A stretch of DNA of 64,000 nucleotides from Hirsutella rhossiliensis (lineage: Eukaryota > Ascomycota > Sordariomycetes > Hypocreales > Ophiocordycipitaceae), in NCBI RefSeq assembly GCF_020360975.1, contig NW_025408670.1, positions 3,844,001 to 3,908,000 on the forward strand, written 5' to 3'. Below the pieces are notes generated by a model. The model searched no databases. It saw only the letters and a program-made list of their open reading frames with translations, and was not told where the DNA came from. Both the position numbers and the translations under genes were made by a program. This document shows, piece by piece, positions 1 through 11,053 of the stretch (positions are counted from its first letter, which is position 1; each line of letters opens with the position of its first letter).

Positions 1-2740
1 GACGGTCTGGTCGCTTCAAGCCGGCTTCGTCCAGTCTGGGGTCGACCAAACGGCAGCTAACAAGAAAAGTCTACGCTGCCTGCTGCAGGATCAAAAGCCC
101 AGCCTCCAGGATCTTCTTGCTCTTTCATTTGCTCCCCCCATCCTTACATGTATTGGTATTGGATATTCTCAAGGCCCCAAGCACAACCCACCGGCGAGGG
201 AGGCCGGCTATGGTGACGGCAATTACTTCACTCAGCGAGAGCCCGCTTTCTACGAGCGCTGCATCAGGTCGACCGCACGGTGAAACGGGCTAACCGTAGG
301 TCGGCGCTAGATGGAGCGTGGACTCTGGAAGATCAACTTGTGAGCCCAGAGGCCGAGGATGAGGCTTGAAGGCCGATTGGCCATCTTGGACCGTCCAGCC
401 AAATCAAGGTTTGCGGGTGCTCGTTTCAGATGCGCATACTACTAGGGGGTCTTCGGTTCAGGGGGCTTTAACGACAACGAGCAAAAATAAGGCTCGCGGA
501 TCGTTGCCATAAAAACCCCCCTAGTCAGCTATTTAGCTCCGGCCGCTTGCTCTCTCTCCTCCGGCGCCCCGGCGCTGCCTCCTCATGTCTAATCAAGGCA
601 ATCAAGGGTCCCTGGACAGAATGTGCCCGGAGTTCACGATATCGGCGTGGGGCAACGGTGAGCCCAGAGTACAAAGGGAACGCCATGAAAGGATGGGACG
701 TGGCTTGGCGGGTTCAGGGCCGTGACAACAACGGCGAGGCCGTTAGGCTGTGTGCGCCCGCGGCCGTGCGTACGCTTTGAGGCGGCTGTTTATCATGTTG
801 ACCAGCCCCCGGACCAGGGAAATAAAGGCATGAGCAGAAACTTATCCGCCGTGGTTGGGGATTGAAGCTCAATCTCGACGGTGACGGTAGACGGTGACGG
901 AAATGAAGGCATCACGTCGACGAGACTTGCTCGATGGAGATCAATCCATCCTGGCAGCCCGGCTGGATCCGGACCCGCAACGGTACGAAGTATTGCGAGC
1001 GAATGCCAGCATGGTCGTCTTCTTCCTTGGGGATCGTAGGAGAGCATGCTTTGCATTAGACCACACACCCGCCCGGGTCCGCCGGAGGATATCCATCCAT
1101 TCCCTGTCTGCACGCGCAGATCAATCCGGCATATGCCGGGCAAACAATTGAGCCTCGCTTCGATGCAGATGTCAGGATGAGGGGGCATTCACAGGGATCC
1201 CCTGGTATCGCTACCGGCGGTCGGATTCTACCCGGTTGGTGTTCCCCCAAATTTAGAACTTGTTTCTTTTTAAGCTCGATCACATCACCGAGATGCCAGC
1301 CCTTGGCACATGCCTTCGGGAATCTCCTCCAAAGGACAGCCAGAGCCATGGAACTGCAAGAGACGAAAGTGGTATGTAATGCGTCAACATGGTTGCTTAG
1401 CATGGAAAGGCGATAGCCATCTTGGATGCATTGGGGGGGCCTGAGCTAAAGCCAAGCCGCCACAACGACCTCGCAGGGCTGGACGGGGAAATCAAGCAGC
1501 CAAGGGAGGGGCTTTTGGGTATTAACCAGGCTACAGGTAGCCATCGAGGATATCCGAAAGCCCGAGGGTTCAGGCACTGGGGGCGGCCACGGGACGCCTG
1601 GACAACTGATGCTGCGGCGTCTCCATTAGGCCAACAGCTATAGCTATCCCCCCTCCTGACACGGCGAGTCTGTGAGCAGCTGCGAATTCCGCCTCTTTTC
1701 CAAGTCGAAAGCATTTTCATTTGCCAGTGCAATCCGTCTGAAGCCTTTCTTCTCATCTGGGTGGCAGTTGAGCTCGTCTGTGTCCGTCATTACATCGCTG
1801 GTGCTCGAGATGCAGCCAAGTGATTGTCTCGGGTTCTGCGGATTGTTCGCGCCGGGCCATCGCCGCCTTGGGCCTTCGATGTGCCCTGGCAGGCCTGAAC
1901 AGCTCCGCGTAGGCGGTGCATTCGCTTCATTGATCGAATTCTCCAGGGGGGTGAGGGGGGATTGGCAGGGACGCAAAGACCTGCCCGGGATGCTGGTAAA
2001 GGAGAGAGCAGGAGAGAGAGAGAACATGGCGGGCGATTTCGGTGGTGGATTTGGGTAGTGACAAACGCGCGCATCTGCGCATGTACCTAGGCGCAGCTAC
2101 TTGTCGGCAGAGTACCTGGCACTACTTGCTCCTCATGTACCTCTGAAACTTGCACACCGTACTCTGTCCACCTAGACTTCCTCTGCCAGGCTGGCCGCTT
2201 TGATTCCTCAACCACGCCAAGCCGTCGCTCAACCACAGACCGAGAGCACGCCGGGACGCTCTGGCAACGTCTGTCCCCTCCACCGTCTCAAACCCGGTCG
2301 CAAATGGTCATCGCTGACAGCCATGGTCGAGGGCAGACGGGGCCCGCGGTCGCGCCAACCACCACTGCTCGCTCTTCGTTAGCACGCGACCAAAGCGCCG
2401 TCCGCTGGTCCCCTTGACTCGGGCTCCCTCTAATCTTGATCCGCCATGGCCCTGTCAGGCCGTCCGGGCTGAAATCCCTGCGGGCCGTCCGCACGCAAAG
2501 CCTGTTCTCACCGTCACGCCCCGATTGAGGCCTCTCTCTCTCTCTGGGACCGCCCGCCTCAGGATGGCCACACCACCCCGGCCTCTGCGGTGGCCCATGC
2601 CGCAGAGATGAACAGGGGATGCTGAGCCTCGCCCAAGCCCGTTTGACATGTCTGCTCGGTCTTGACGAGGCGAGCTCCGCCATGGCTGCACGTCAAGCTC
2701 GGTTCTCTCTGATGTCAGTCTTCCCGAGTCCTGAGCGTTT
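1..2740. other. Intergenic region, no supported gene
   Basis: No open frame here resembles a protein family I know, and the open frames are short and overlap on both strands. A purine-rich GAGAGA tract lies near 2000-2025. The far right part is probably the upstream regulatory region of the CFEM-like gene at 3011. The window edge may cut a gene whose coding part lies to the left. Confidence 0.6.
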
Positions 2741-2742
2741 TG

Positions 2743-2800
2743 CTATATAGATCTGGACCTTCCTCCCGCTCCTCTCCCGCTTCTTCTGTCCCAACTCATC
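2743..2800 (+). promoter_or_regulatory. Probable core promoter of the CFEM-like gene
   Basis: A TATA-like CTATATAG (2743-2750) is followed at once by a pyrimidine-rich tract of TCC/CTC runs (2759-2795), the usual look of a highly expressed fungal promoter and its transcription start zone. It would give a 5' leader of about 210-250 nt before the ATG at 3011. This is inferred from sequence only. Confidence 0.45.
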
Positions 2801-3010
2801 AGAGGCTTGTTTCCGTATTTCTTTCCTTCGTCTACTTCAGTGTCAGAGTCGCTCGTTTCCCTTTGACATATCCTTCCTTCGCTTGATAACTGCGTCCGTT
2901 TATTCTTCGCGGCAAGGGCCGGTTTTACCCTTCTCTCGTTCTCTTCTCCAACCGGAATTCTGTTCCTCTTCCAGAAGACTCAGCTCGTTTCACCACGGAG
3001 TTTCTTCAAC

Positions 3011-5540
3011 ATGAAGATCTCCCTTGCCTTGCTGGCAGCTGTCGCCTGCTTTGAACAGGCCAATGCTACCATTGTGGGTTTCAACCATATACATGGGCAC
3101 TTCAAGACAAGACTGACCCTTTCCGATACAGAACCTGGGCAAATTCAAGCAACAGTTCCTTGGCGCCCCCGTCTTCAACACACCAAACAACCTTGACAAT
3201 GTCTGCAGCACTGAGCAGCAAAAGGGGTGGGACTTTCAAGACCTCAAACCCAAGCAAGAGATCAAGGAGTACCAGGGCTTTTCCATGCAGGGCTTCTCTT
3301 CCGACCAAGAGGACGACACGGAGAAGCGCTCCACCTTGGGACGCCGCACCTTCAAGAAGCTCCTTAGCTGCGGTTGCAAGCAAACGGTAGCCGAGGCCCC
3401 TTCCATTTCCGGGAAGAAGGGGTTCTCCATCAAGGAAGTCAAGGTTTCCTGCGCCAGGGAGGGCAACATCAAGCTCAGCTACTCGATGCCCAACGGCAAT
3501 ATCTGTGAGACCTTCGCCGGCTGCGGCAAGCGCATGTCCACTGTCACCAACGACCAGTGCGGTGGTGCCATTAAGGTCTCCTTTCTCTACATGGATGGCG
3601 GCAAGCTCGAAAGGATCATGGCGAAGTTGGGAAAATGCAGCATCAAGGTCTACCAGATCATCTGGAACTGCGGAAAGAACAAGCCTCCCCCTCCCCAGAC
3701 TGTCACCCGTGGTGGCGAGACTGTCACCCGCGGCGGCACGACGGTTACTTTGGCTCCTCCCCCGGCGCAAACTGTCACCAAGCCTGGAGAGACTGTCACT
3801 CGTCCCGGTGAGACGGTCACCCGTCCCGGACAGACGGTCACTCGGCCCGGCAAAACTGTCACCCGCGGCGGCGAGACCATTGTCCAGCCCCCTCCCCCAG
3901 CAGAGACTGTCACCCGTCCCGGCGAAACTGTCACTCGTCCCCGCGAGACGGACACCCAGCCCGGTATGACGGTTACTCGCGGCGGCGAAACCATTGTCCA
4001 GCCCCCTCCTCCGGGCCAGACTGTCACCCGACCTAGTGAGACGGTCACCCGCGGCGGCGAGGGCAGCTCGACGTGCATCACGACATCTGTAGTCACCTGC
4101 TCTGCTGGATCTCCCGCTGCCTCCGCCGTTCCCGAATGCGCGGCAGTGCCCCCCGGCAGCCCCTCCGCCATCACCAAGACGGGCACCGCCACTGGCACCA
4201 ACTGCCCGGCCACGCCGACTGGTGGAGCGGGGAAACCTCCAGGGGAGCAGCCGCCTCCACCTGGACAGCAGACGCCTCCTGGACAGCAGCCGCCTCCGCC
4301 TGGACAGCAGCCGCCTCCACCTGGACAGCAGCCGCCTCCGCCTGGACAGCAGCCGCCTCCGCCTGGACAGCAGCCGCCTCCTGGACAGCAGCCGCCTCCG
4401 CCTGGACAGCAGCCGCCTCCACCTGGACAGCAGCCGCCTCCGCCTGGACAGCAGCCGCCTCCGCCTGGACAGCAGCCGCCTCCGCCTGGACAGCAGCCGC
4501 CTCCGCCTGGGCAGCAGCCGCCTCTGGGACAGCAGCCGCCTCCGCCGGGACAGCCGACGCCTCCTGGACAGCAGACGCCTCCTGGAGGGCAGCCGTCTCC
4601 TCCTGGAGGGCAGCCGTCTCCTCCTGGACAGCAGACGCCTCCTGGCGAGCAGACGCCTCCTGGCGAGCAGACGCCTCCGCCTGGACAGCAGACGCCTCCT
4701 GGAGAGCAGCCACCTGCTGGACAGCAGCCGCCTGCTGGCAACCTGCCCTGCCCCATCATGGTTCCCTCGTGCATCAACACCTTTTTGATGATGGACATGG
4801 GAATGAAGTGCAAGGACAATCTGGATGTTGGATGCTTCTGCTCCAATGTTAAGTTCACCGAGGCACTCTACTCTTGCTTCTATGCTCGTCGCGGCAATGA
4901 TGACGAGTTCATCAAGGCCCAGATGTTCCTCCAGGGCATGTGCGCCCAGTTCATCCCCAAAAACCCTAACATTGCTACTGGTGGTCAGGCCATCACCTCG
5001 GTCATCACCGTCACCGGCACACCCCGCTATGAACAGACCGATTACACCACGGTCATGGTTCCCAACACCGTCAGCGAAGGCAGTACTACCAAGGTTGTCA
5101 CCAGCACGCTAGCCATTCCTCAAATCGTTCTCCCGGCTGCTGGTCCCGGTGCCCCCACCGGTATCCCCGAACCACCCGAGACGGGCAAGACCGGGGGTCC
5201 TTCCTCTGGGTCCGAATCAGGCTCAGACTCTAGCTCCGGCTCTAGCTCCGGCTCTAGCTCCGGCTCTAGCTCCGGTCCCGGCTCTAGCTCCGGCTCTAGC
5301 TCCGGTCCCGGCTCTAGCTCCGGCTCTAGCTCCGGTCCCGGCTCCGGCTTAGGCTCAGGCTCCGGAAGTGGCGATGCTAGACCTGGCAGCCCGGTCTCCC
5401 CTCCGAATGTCATCGGAACCGGCACTGGTGGCATCCCCGCACCGACTGGCAGCGGTTTCCCGGTGACCGCCGGAGCCACCCGCGTCGGTGTCAGCTTCGG
5501 CGCCGGCCTGGCCATTATGGCTGCCATTGTCGCTCTGTAA
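3011..5540 (+). CDS. GPI-anchored CFEM-like cell-wall protein with extensive low-complexity repeats
   Basis: Two exons: 3011-3073 and 3132-5540, intron 3074-3131 (GTGGGT...ACAG), giving 823 aa. Residues 1-20 are a signal peptide ([19 protein letters not shown]). A cysteine-containing N-terminal region of about 180 residues, which I do not recognise, follows. Then come [11 protein letters not shown] repeats (about 210-335), a GQQPPPP tract (about 390-555), a CFEM-like cysteine domain (about 558-640; spacing C-x6-C-x12-C...CFC-x11-C...C), a Gly/Ser tract (about 714-770) and a hydrophobic C-terminus typical of GPI addition (about 806-823). CFEM proteins sit in the fungal wall and membrane and are tied to haem/iron capture or host surface contact. 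Only seven of the eight canonical CFEM cysteines are visible; the second of the C-x3-4-C pair is missing. The repeats look like a wall-spanning stalk. Confidence 0.85.
3697..4062 (+). repeat. In-gene repeat coding [14 protein letters not shown] units
   Basis: About a dozen imperfect copies of a unit coding T-V-T-R-[PG]-G-[EQ], broken by proline-rich QPPPP spacers. Copies differ mostly at third codon positions, so the amino-acid repeat is older or better conserved than its DNA. Such Thr-rich tracts are usually O-mannosylated in wall proteins. Confidence 0.8.
4240..4740 (+). repeat. In-gene minisatellite coding GQQPPPP units
   Basis: A tandem array of 21-nt units (GGA CAG CAG CCG CCT CCG CCT) with 15- and 18-nt variants, nearly identical copies in the left half and more varied ones to the right ([21 protein letters not shown]). 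The left copies differ mainly at one A/G position. Copy number is likely variable between strains through slippage. Confidence 0.9.
5217..5360 (+). repeat. In-gene Gly/Ser repeat (GGCTCTAGCTCC units)
   Basis: Tandem 12-nt units coding G-S-S-S, arranged in higher-order 36-nt blocks ending in GGTCCC (G-P). It links the CFEM-like domain to the GPI-anchor region and is another candidate for length variation. Confidence 0.85.
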
Positions 5541-6260
5541 GGCATGGCTGTCACCCACGACTTTTCTTTGTTTCCGCCTCCCTAAGCGAAGCCAGAAAAA
5601 CAAGCACGAAAAACTAAACCAAGGAAAGGCTTGCATGCTGGACTTTCATACCCCGTTGATTGATACACTGCGCTCCTGCGCGTGGGCGGCGACGTTCTCG
5701 CGGTTCAATTCTTACGATCTGCACTTCAAAAAGCCCTACTGGCACGGCATCTGCACTGGCGCCGCCTCGGTAGAGAAGGCGAGTAGTCTGGAGATTAGCG
5801 TTCCTGAAGATCTTGTTCGGATCCAAGTTGTGTGCTTGGAGAGCACATGTGTATACCGACTTGAACTGGCCTCTTTTAATCATAATAGAATATTGGTGAG
5901 CGAATACTTGAACCACTTGATCTTCGCTCTGTGATGTTTGCGCATCAATGTATTCCATTGTCATCACGTGAAAAATAGGCTGATACCCATCGACCTAGTG
6001 GTCCTCGTGGCACTGCCTGAGGCCCTTGCAAGTGACAAACTCGTCTGAGCAGGCCAGCAAGTCGTAGAGACATGGGCGCAGTTTCGGTTTGTGCCTAGAC
6101 TTGAGAAAGAAGCGCACGTTTCTGATGCGCATTATTTGCCCGCCGAAGCTTCGGTAGCGTCGAGAAAGGGACGAATCACAGAATCTAATGTATACCTTAG
6201 TACCGATCTACATTAAAAACACACTGGAGTTATCGCGTCGCTCCCCCAAAGACCTTGCTC
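5541..6260. other. Convergent intergenic region
   Basis: The 3' flanks of the CFEM-like gene (forward) and the acyl-CoA ligase gene (reverse) meet here. No gene or RNA is recognisable. AT-rich stretches near 5870-5960 and 6180-6225 probably hold polyadenylation signals. Confidence 0.6.
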
Positions 6261-8568
6261 TCACAGCTTGGCCCCCTTGGCCTTGCGTGCCTGGGCCTCC
6301 TTGTCCTTGAGCAGACGGCGCAAAATCTTGCCCGTGGGGCTCTTGGGGACGGCGTCGATGAACTCGACGCCGCCCTTGAGCCACTTGTACCGAGCTGTGT
6401 GGTCCTCGACATGCTTGCAGATGGCGGCGGCGACGTCAGCTTCGGGGCGGGCGTGTGCCTCGTGGGCCTTTACGACAAAGGCCTTGGGCACCTCGCCGGC
6501 GCGGTCATCGGGGATGGGGATGACGGTGCAGTCGGAGACGAAGGGGTGCGCGAGGAGGTGGGCTTCGAGCTCGGCTGGGGCGACTTGGTTGCCCTGTGCG
6601 GCCATGTTAAGAAGACGACGAAGAAGATGAAGGATACCACTCAGCCATTGGGGGGATGGGGAAGGGAATGGTTGACGTCGCGAACATGGCATGACGATGA
6701 CCTTACCTTGACCTTAATGAGCTCCTTGATGCGGTCAGTGACGAAAAAGTGCTCGTGGCCCTGGCTCGACTTGCGGACGAGCAGCTCATCGCCTGTCTTG
6801 AGCCAGCGACCGTCCTCGTCCCAGACAAACGTCTCGGCGTTGGCCTGCTCGTTGTTGAGATATCCCAGGACAATGGACGGGGACTGGACAAGCAGCTCGC
6901 CGCGCGTCTCGTGCTGCGTCACCTCGTTGCCCTCGCCGTCAACGAGCTTGGCCTTGGTGCCGGGGATGAGTGAGCCCGACGACCCGGGGAGACAGTCCGT
7001 CTCGATACTGCACACGACACCCGGGGACGACTCTGTCATGCCTGTAAGAGGGGGAAGATGAAATAAAAGTTCGCAGTCAGCGCGCACATCCTCGCGGCTG
7101 GCTTCCCATGGGCAAGGGAAAATACTCGCCGTAGCCTTGGCCCAATTTCCACTTGGGATACAGCTCGCGCAGGCTGTCCATGACCTGAGCCCCCAAGGGC
7201 GCGGCGCCGCTAAACACCCAGCGGACGCTGCCGAGGTCGTACTTTGCGCACTTGTCCTGGTTGGCGATGATCTGGATGAGCATGGGGGGCACGACGCTGA
7301 GCATCTCGACGCGGAAGCGCTCGACGGCGGCGAGGGCGGCGTCGAGCTCAAACTTGGGCAGCACGACGGTCTCGTCGCCGCGGTAGTGGGCGACGAGGGC
7401 GACCATGACGAGGCCGTAGATGTGGCTAAAGGGCAGGACGCCCAGGCTTGTCTGCGTCTGGATGCCGAGCTGCTTGCGCGGGACCGAGTCGCCAATGCAG
7501 AGCTGCGTGATGTTTGCGATGACGTTGAGGTGGGAGATCATGACAGCTTTCTACACTCGTCCATGGAATTAGCCCTCTTTCCCTCGCATCCTCTCCTCTC
7601 CCATACAGCCTATACGAAGTATAGGATACGAAGTATAGGGAAAAGACGGCCGCCTTACCGGCAGACCTGAGGTGCCGCTCGAGTAAGAGAGATAGGCGGT
7701 TTGCCTAGCACCCTGCCCCTTGATCCATCTCAGGGGCTCGACAGGGGGCAGGGCCTGACCCTCGGCCACGAGGTCGTCGATGGTGACGAGCGGCGGCGAT
7801 GACGAGGCGGCGTGCCCGGGCAGGGGCAGGAGGAAGATGCGATCGTCGGGGATGGCGGCGGCGCGGGCGGCGGCACGGGCATTGTCGAGCAGCGGCAGGC
7901 AGGTGAAGATGGCCTTGACGCTCGAGGAGCGGAGCTGGTGCTCGAGCTCGCGGGCCGAGTAGGCGGCGCTGGCGGGGGTGACGATGCCGGAGAGGCGGTG
8001 GATGGCGTGAGTCAGGGGGAGGTAGTCGATCTGTGGTTGGATTCGTGCGGATATAGCATCCAGCATCCGGTCAGCGCCAGCGGGGGCGATCAACGCGTTG
8101 CCGCAAGAGACGCACCGTGTTGAGCGAGTAGACGGCCACGACGCGGTCCCAGGCGGTGCCCTCGTTCGGGCTGAAGCCGAGGCGCTTGCCGATGGCGCGG
8201 GCGAGTAAGTCGGTCCGGCCGGCGACGTCGGAGGCGCTGCGAGTGAGGCCGCTGAGGCCGCACGTGTACGGGTTCCGGGATGAGGCGAAGGGGCGGCGGC
8301 CGTAGGCCTCGTTGCTGATGAATTCCTCGACGGTGATGGAGTCGGGGAGGTCTTCTGGGAGTGGCGGGTTATTAGTGGATGGACTTGGAGCATGTCTCTC
8401 TCTCTTTATGCATGCTTATGTGTGTAACGCTTGCATGCCGCTGAAGGGAGCAAAGGAGAGAGCAAGGGTGAGAGCAAGGGTGGGATTCGAGGTGAGACAC
8501 GGTGAGCAAGCCAACGACCAAGACGCACCGGGAAGTTTCGGCGCCCAAGCCGGGGGCACAAAGACCAT
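6261..8568 (-). CDS. Acyl-CoA synthetase / 4-coumarate-CoA ligase-like enzyme, peroxisomal type
   Basis: Six exons on the reverse strand: 8568-8529, 8354-8116, 8030-7659, 7550-7130, 7041-6707, 6593-6261, giving 579 aa. The enzyme family makes an acyl-adenylate with ATP and then the CoA thioester. The AMP-binding P-loop reads YSSGTSGLPKAVMISH across an exon junction; GQGYGMTESS (A5 motif), TGDELL and the C-terminal PKSPTGKILRR lysine motif are all present. The last residues AKL are a type-1 peroxisomal targeting signal. The start was chosen because MVFVPPAWAPKLP joins in frame to EDLPDSITVEEF, as in related fungal ligases. The intron at 7129-7042 has a GC donor (GCGAGT). The substrate (phenylpropanoid, fatty or polyketide acid) cannot be read from sequence. 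Confidence 0.9.
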
Positions 8569-11053
8569 GGTGAGTGGTGGGAAATTTGCTTTCCTGGCCG
8601 AGACGGCAGACGATGGATGGCGTTTCACGACAGCAAGAAATGGGGACGCGGATTGGACAGAGCGGCGGAGAGACAGCACGGCCGGGAGTTGGATAAACAA
8701 AGAGACCGAGACAAAGCTCGGGCGCAAAGACGGGACACGATTGATGTCGTCCTGTGAGCTGCTCCACGACGAAGGGGCGAGAGGGAAAGACGGAGAGGGA
8801 AAGACGCAGAGGGAAAGGACATGGTAGAAGTAATAAGGGTAGGGTAGTAAGAGTAAGGGCTTTGATAGCTCCACTCTCCACTCTTCTCCGCATCCGCTCG
8901 ACCGCTCCCGGTCCCGGATTCCAGGCCGGACTTTTATAACCGCCTACATCCGGTACGAGCGCGTAGTTACAGATACACGATAAGCCAATGATGGACCATC
9001 CCCTCGTCCCTCCAGTTTGCCACCGGCGGCCCTCTCCGGGCTACCTACGTTGCACAGCATAATTATAGTGTCGTACGGATGCTGTCAGACCATTGGCTCT
9101 GCGGCCCGCATGGCAGGGCAATAATAGCACGAGGATGAAGTAGGTGAGCTAAATAGTAGTGGCGCTTTGAGATGTGTGTGTGATTGCGTGTGTGAAGAAG
9201 AGGGAGTTCCTGACGCCATTTAAATAGTTATTTTTCTTATAGTAGGTTTGTGACTCTCTGGGGGGTAATTGGCTAATTTCCCTGCGCCGTCCTCCGGGTC
9301 CTCACACGTGACCAACTCTACGATCAGTCCCGTGACCTTTGCTATAACTTTATATATACACGTAATAAGCAGGAGAGTATAAATCCGCCCCGTGAAAATA
9401 CGAAAAGGGGGAGTGGAAGAGCTGGTATTGGCTCGTATGGCCGTACATTGCATGGTACAAATCAGTCCGACTAATTTCAGTATGTGCTTGCTCTTTCAGG
9501 TTGTTTTCCGAGTTAAATATATAGTTTACGTCTTAGATTGAAACCATAGCGATCTTAAGGAAGCGACTGCCTAGTTGCCCTATCCTACCCCTTTGCCATT
9601 CCTCTTTCAGGAATCGCCGTTCGTCAGCCAGTCGAGTTGTTTCGACTCGGCAACATACATCTTCCTCTCGGAATTCGTATTTCGAATACACTTCCCCCCG
9701 GCAACTGTGAAGAAGTCTTCAATTTACTCCTTGACGGCGCAGTTCCAAACGTTCTCGCCTCCAGGGATAGTCGCGGAACCGATCTTAGCCTGCATACACA
9801 GCGTGCCAGACGGTGACTTCGGATGTTGCAGCATCTATGCCTATTCTAAAGCCCCTTGCCGGTATCAAATATTATATTACGCCCGAGGGCCTCCAGCAAA
9901 TAGAAACATGACTATTTTGTCACAGGCAAAGTCCGAGACCTCGCGTCGCCTACCTTCCACTGTCCCCTCTTCCGCGTCATTGAGAAGTTTGCAGGGAGTT
10001 TTGCTGACCGGGCGCCTGAAATGAAGGTCAGCCCGGTGCAGATCCAAGCATTCCTGCTCGAGCATTGGAAATCGTCTCGAGAAGAAGTGGACGGCGTCAT
10101 AACTTGGGTCGAGGGCGAGGGGGGACTCGGGGGAGGATGCAGTCCGCTGAGTAACCCGACGTGAGGCACGATTGAGGCAAGTAACACGGTACCGGATCAT
10201 GAGATTGCTATATGTGATTTAATTAAATCCGTAGAATGGATGGCTATAGGACCCATGGGGCTCTCGTTGGCTCAGATGGCTTTGCTAATACTCTTCAGGC
10301 GACTTTGCAGGAACAGTTATAATCCCCGAGTGAGTAACTCAGCGGTAGCCTTAAAGTCGGTTATAGCTTCCAACAGGCCAATTACTTAGCTAATAATAGA
10401 GACAAGTAATGAACGCTTATAAATAACGTTAAGGATATTTCGCTAACACCTTATAGTTTAGAAGTGTTACTGCCAAGCTGGTGAAATACCGCTACACCAT
10501 GCAAAATAGGGGCACCCCATTAGAGGTGTTATTAACGGGTATTATAAGTCCTTCTCTGCTCTGACAGTTTCATACTGTGAGGAAACACTAGGTTGTGCAG
10601 GCAAAAGCGAAGTGACACTCTAACAGATGACCTGGAAGGGGACCCTATATGCCATGGAGGTGCTGGTGGCAGCTGACACATACGTTGAGCTAGCCGAGGA
10701 CGGTACAGGCGGGTACGCGCTGGAATGTTGGCTCCCCCGAATTTTGTGTTTTACGGTAGAACATACAGTCGAGTTAGGGTTTGATATGAACTTACCTACA
10801 GTCGCCCGTAGGTATTATGTTATGTATATGCTTGCACGCATGCACGCATGTAGGGAGTATAACTGCGCGCGCACCAATAAAACGCGGCTGACCCCTTTCG
10901 GCCCTCGAATGAAGATAGGAAAAGTCTCCCAAGGGAGAGAGCCAAAGAGAGGAAACAACAAAACAAACCACCGCCAACCATGACATCTATAATGCGCTAT
11001 ACAGGACAACGGACTGTATACAAATATGCACAGCAAAAAAGAAAACAGATCGC
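8569..11053. other. Intergenic region with AT-rich right half
   Basis: Upstream region of the ligase gene and 3' flank of the protease gene. From about 9200 the sequence becomes AT-rich and carries a dispersed repeat copy (10440-10660). No coding region has support from family motifs or splice signals. Confidence 0.55.
10440..10660 (+). repeat. Dispersed degenerate repeat, copy A
   Basis: This stretch resembles the reverse complement of 45130-45330. The two share an identical 18-nt core (GCAAAATAGGGGCACCCC at 10501-10518, opposite strand 45281-45298), followed by co-linear matches such as a TTATAAGTC block and a GGGGAC-CTAT block. Many differences are transitions. It is probably an old, decayed transposable-element piece. 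No ends or target duplications are visible. Confidence 0.5.

Noticed and set aside
3650..4858. Long reverse-strand open frames rich in Cys/Gly/Pro or Ala/Gln across the CFEM-like gene
   Set aside because: They are the antisense and shifted reading of the GQQPPPP minisatellite. Repeats with no stop in one frame are often open in others. No start context or domain supports them.
10246..10335. tRNA-like A box (TGGCTCAGATGG) and B box (GTTATAATCC), possible tRNA or SINE head
   Set aside because: The acceptor and T arms do not pair and the B box has two mismatches. It may be a worn tRNA-derived relic, but the evidence is too weak to list.
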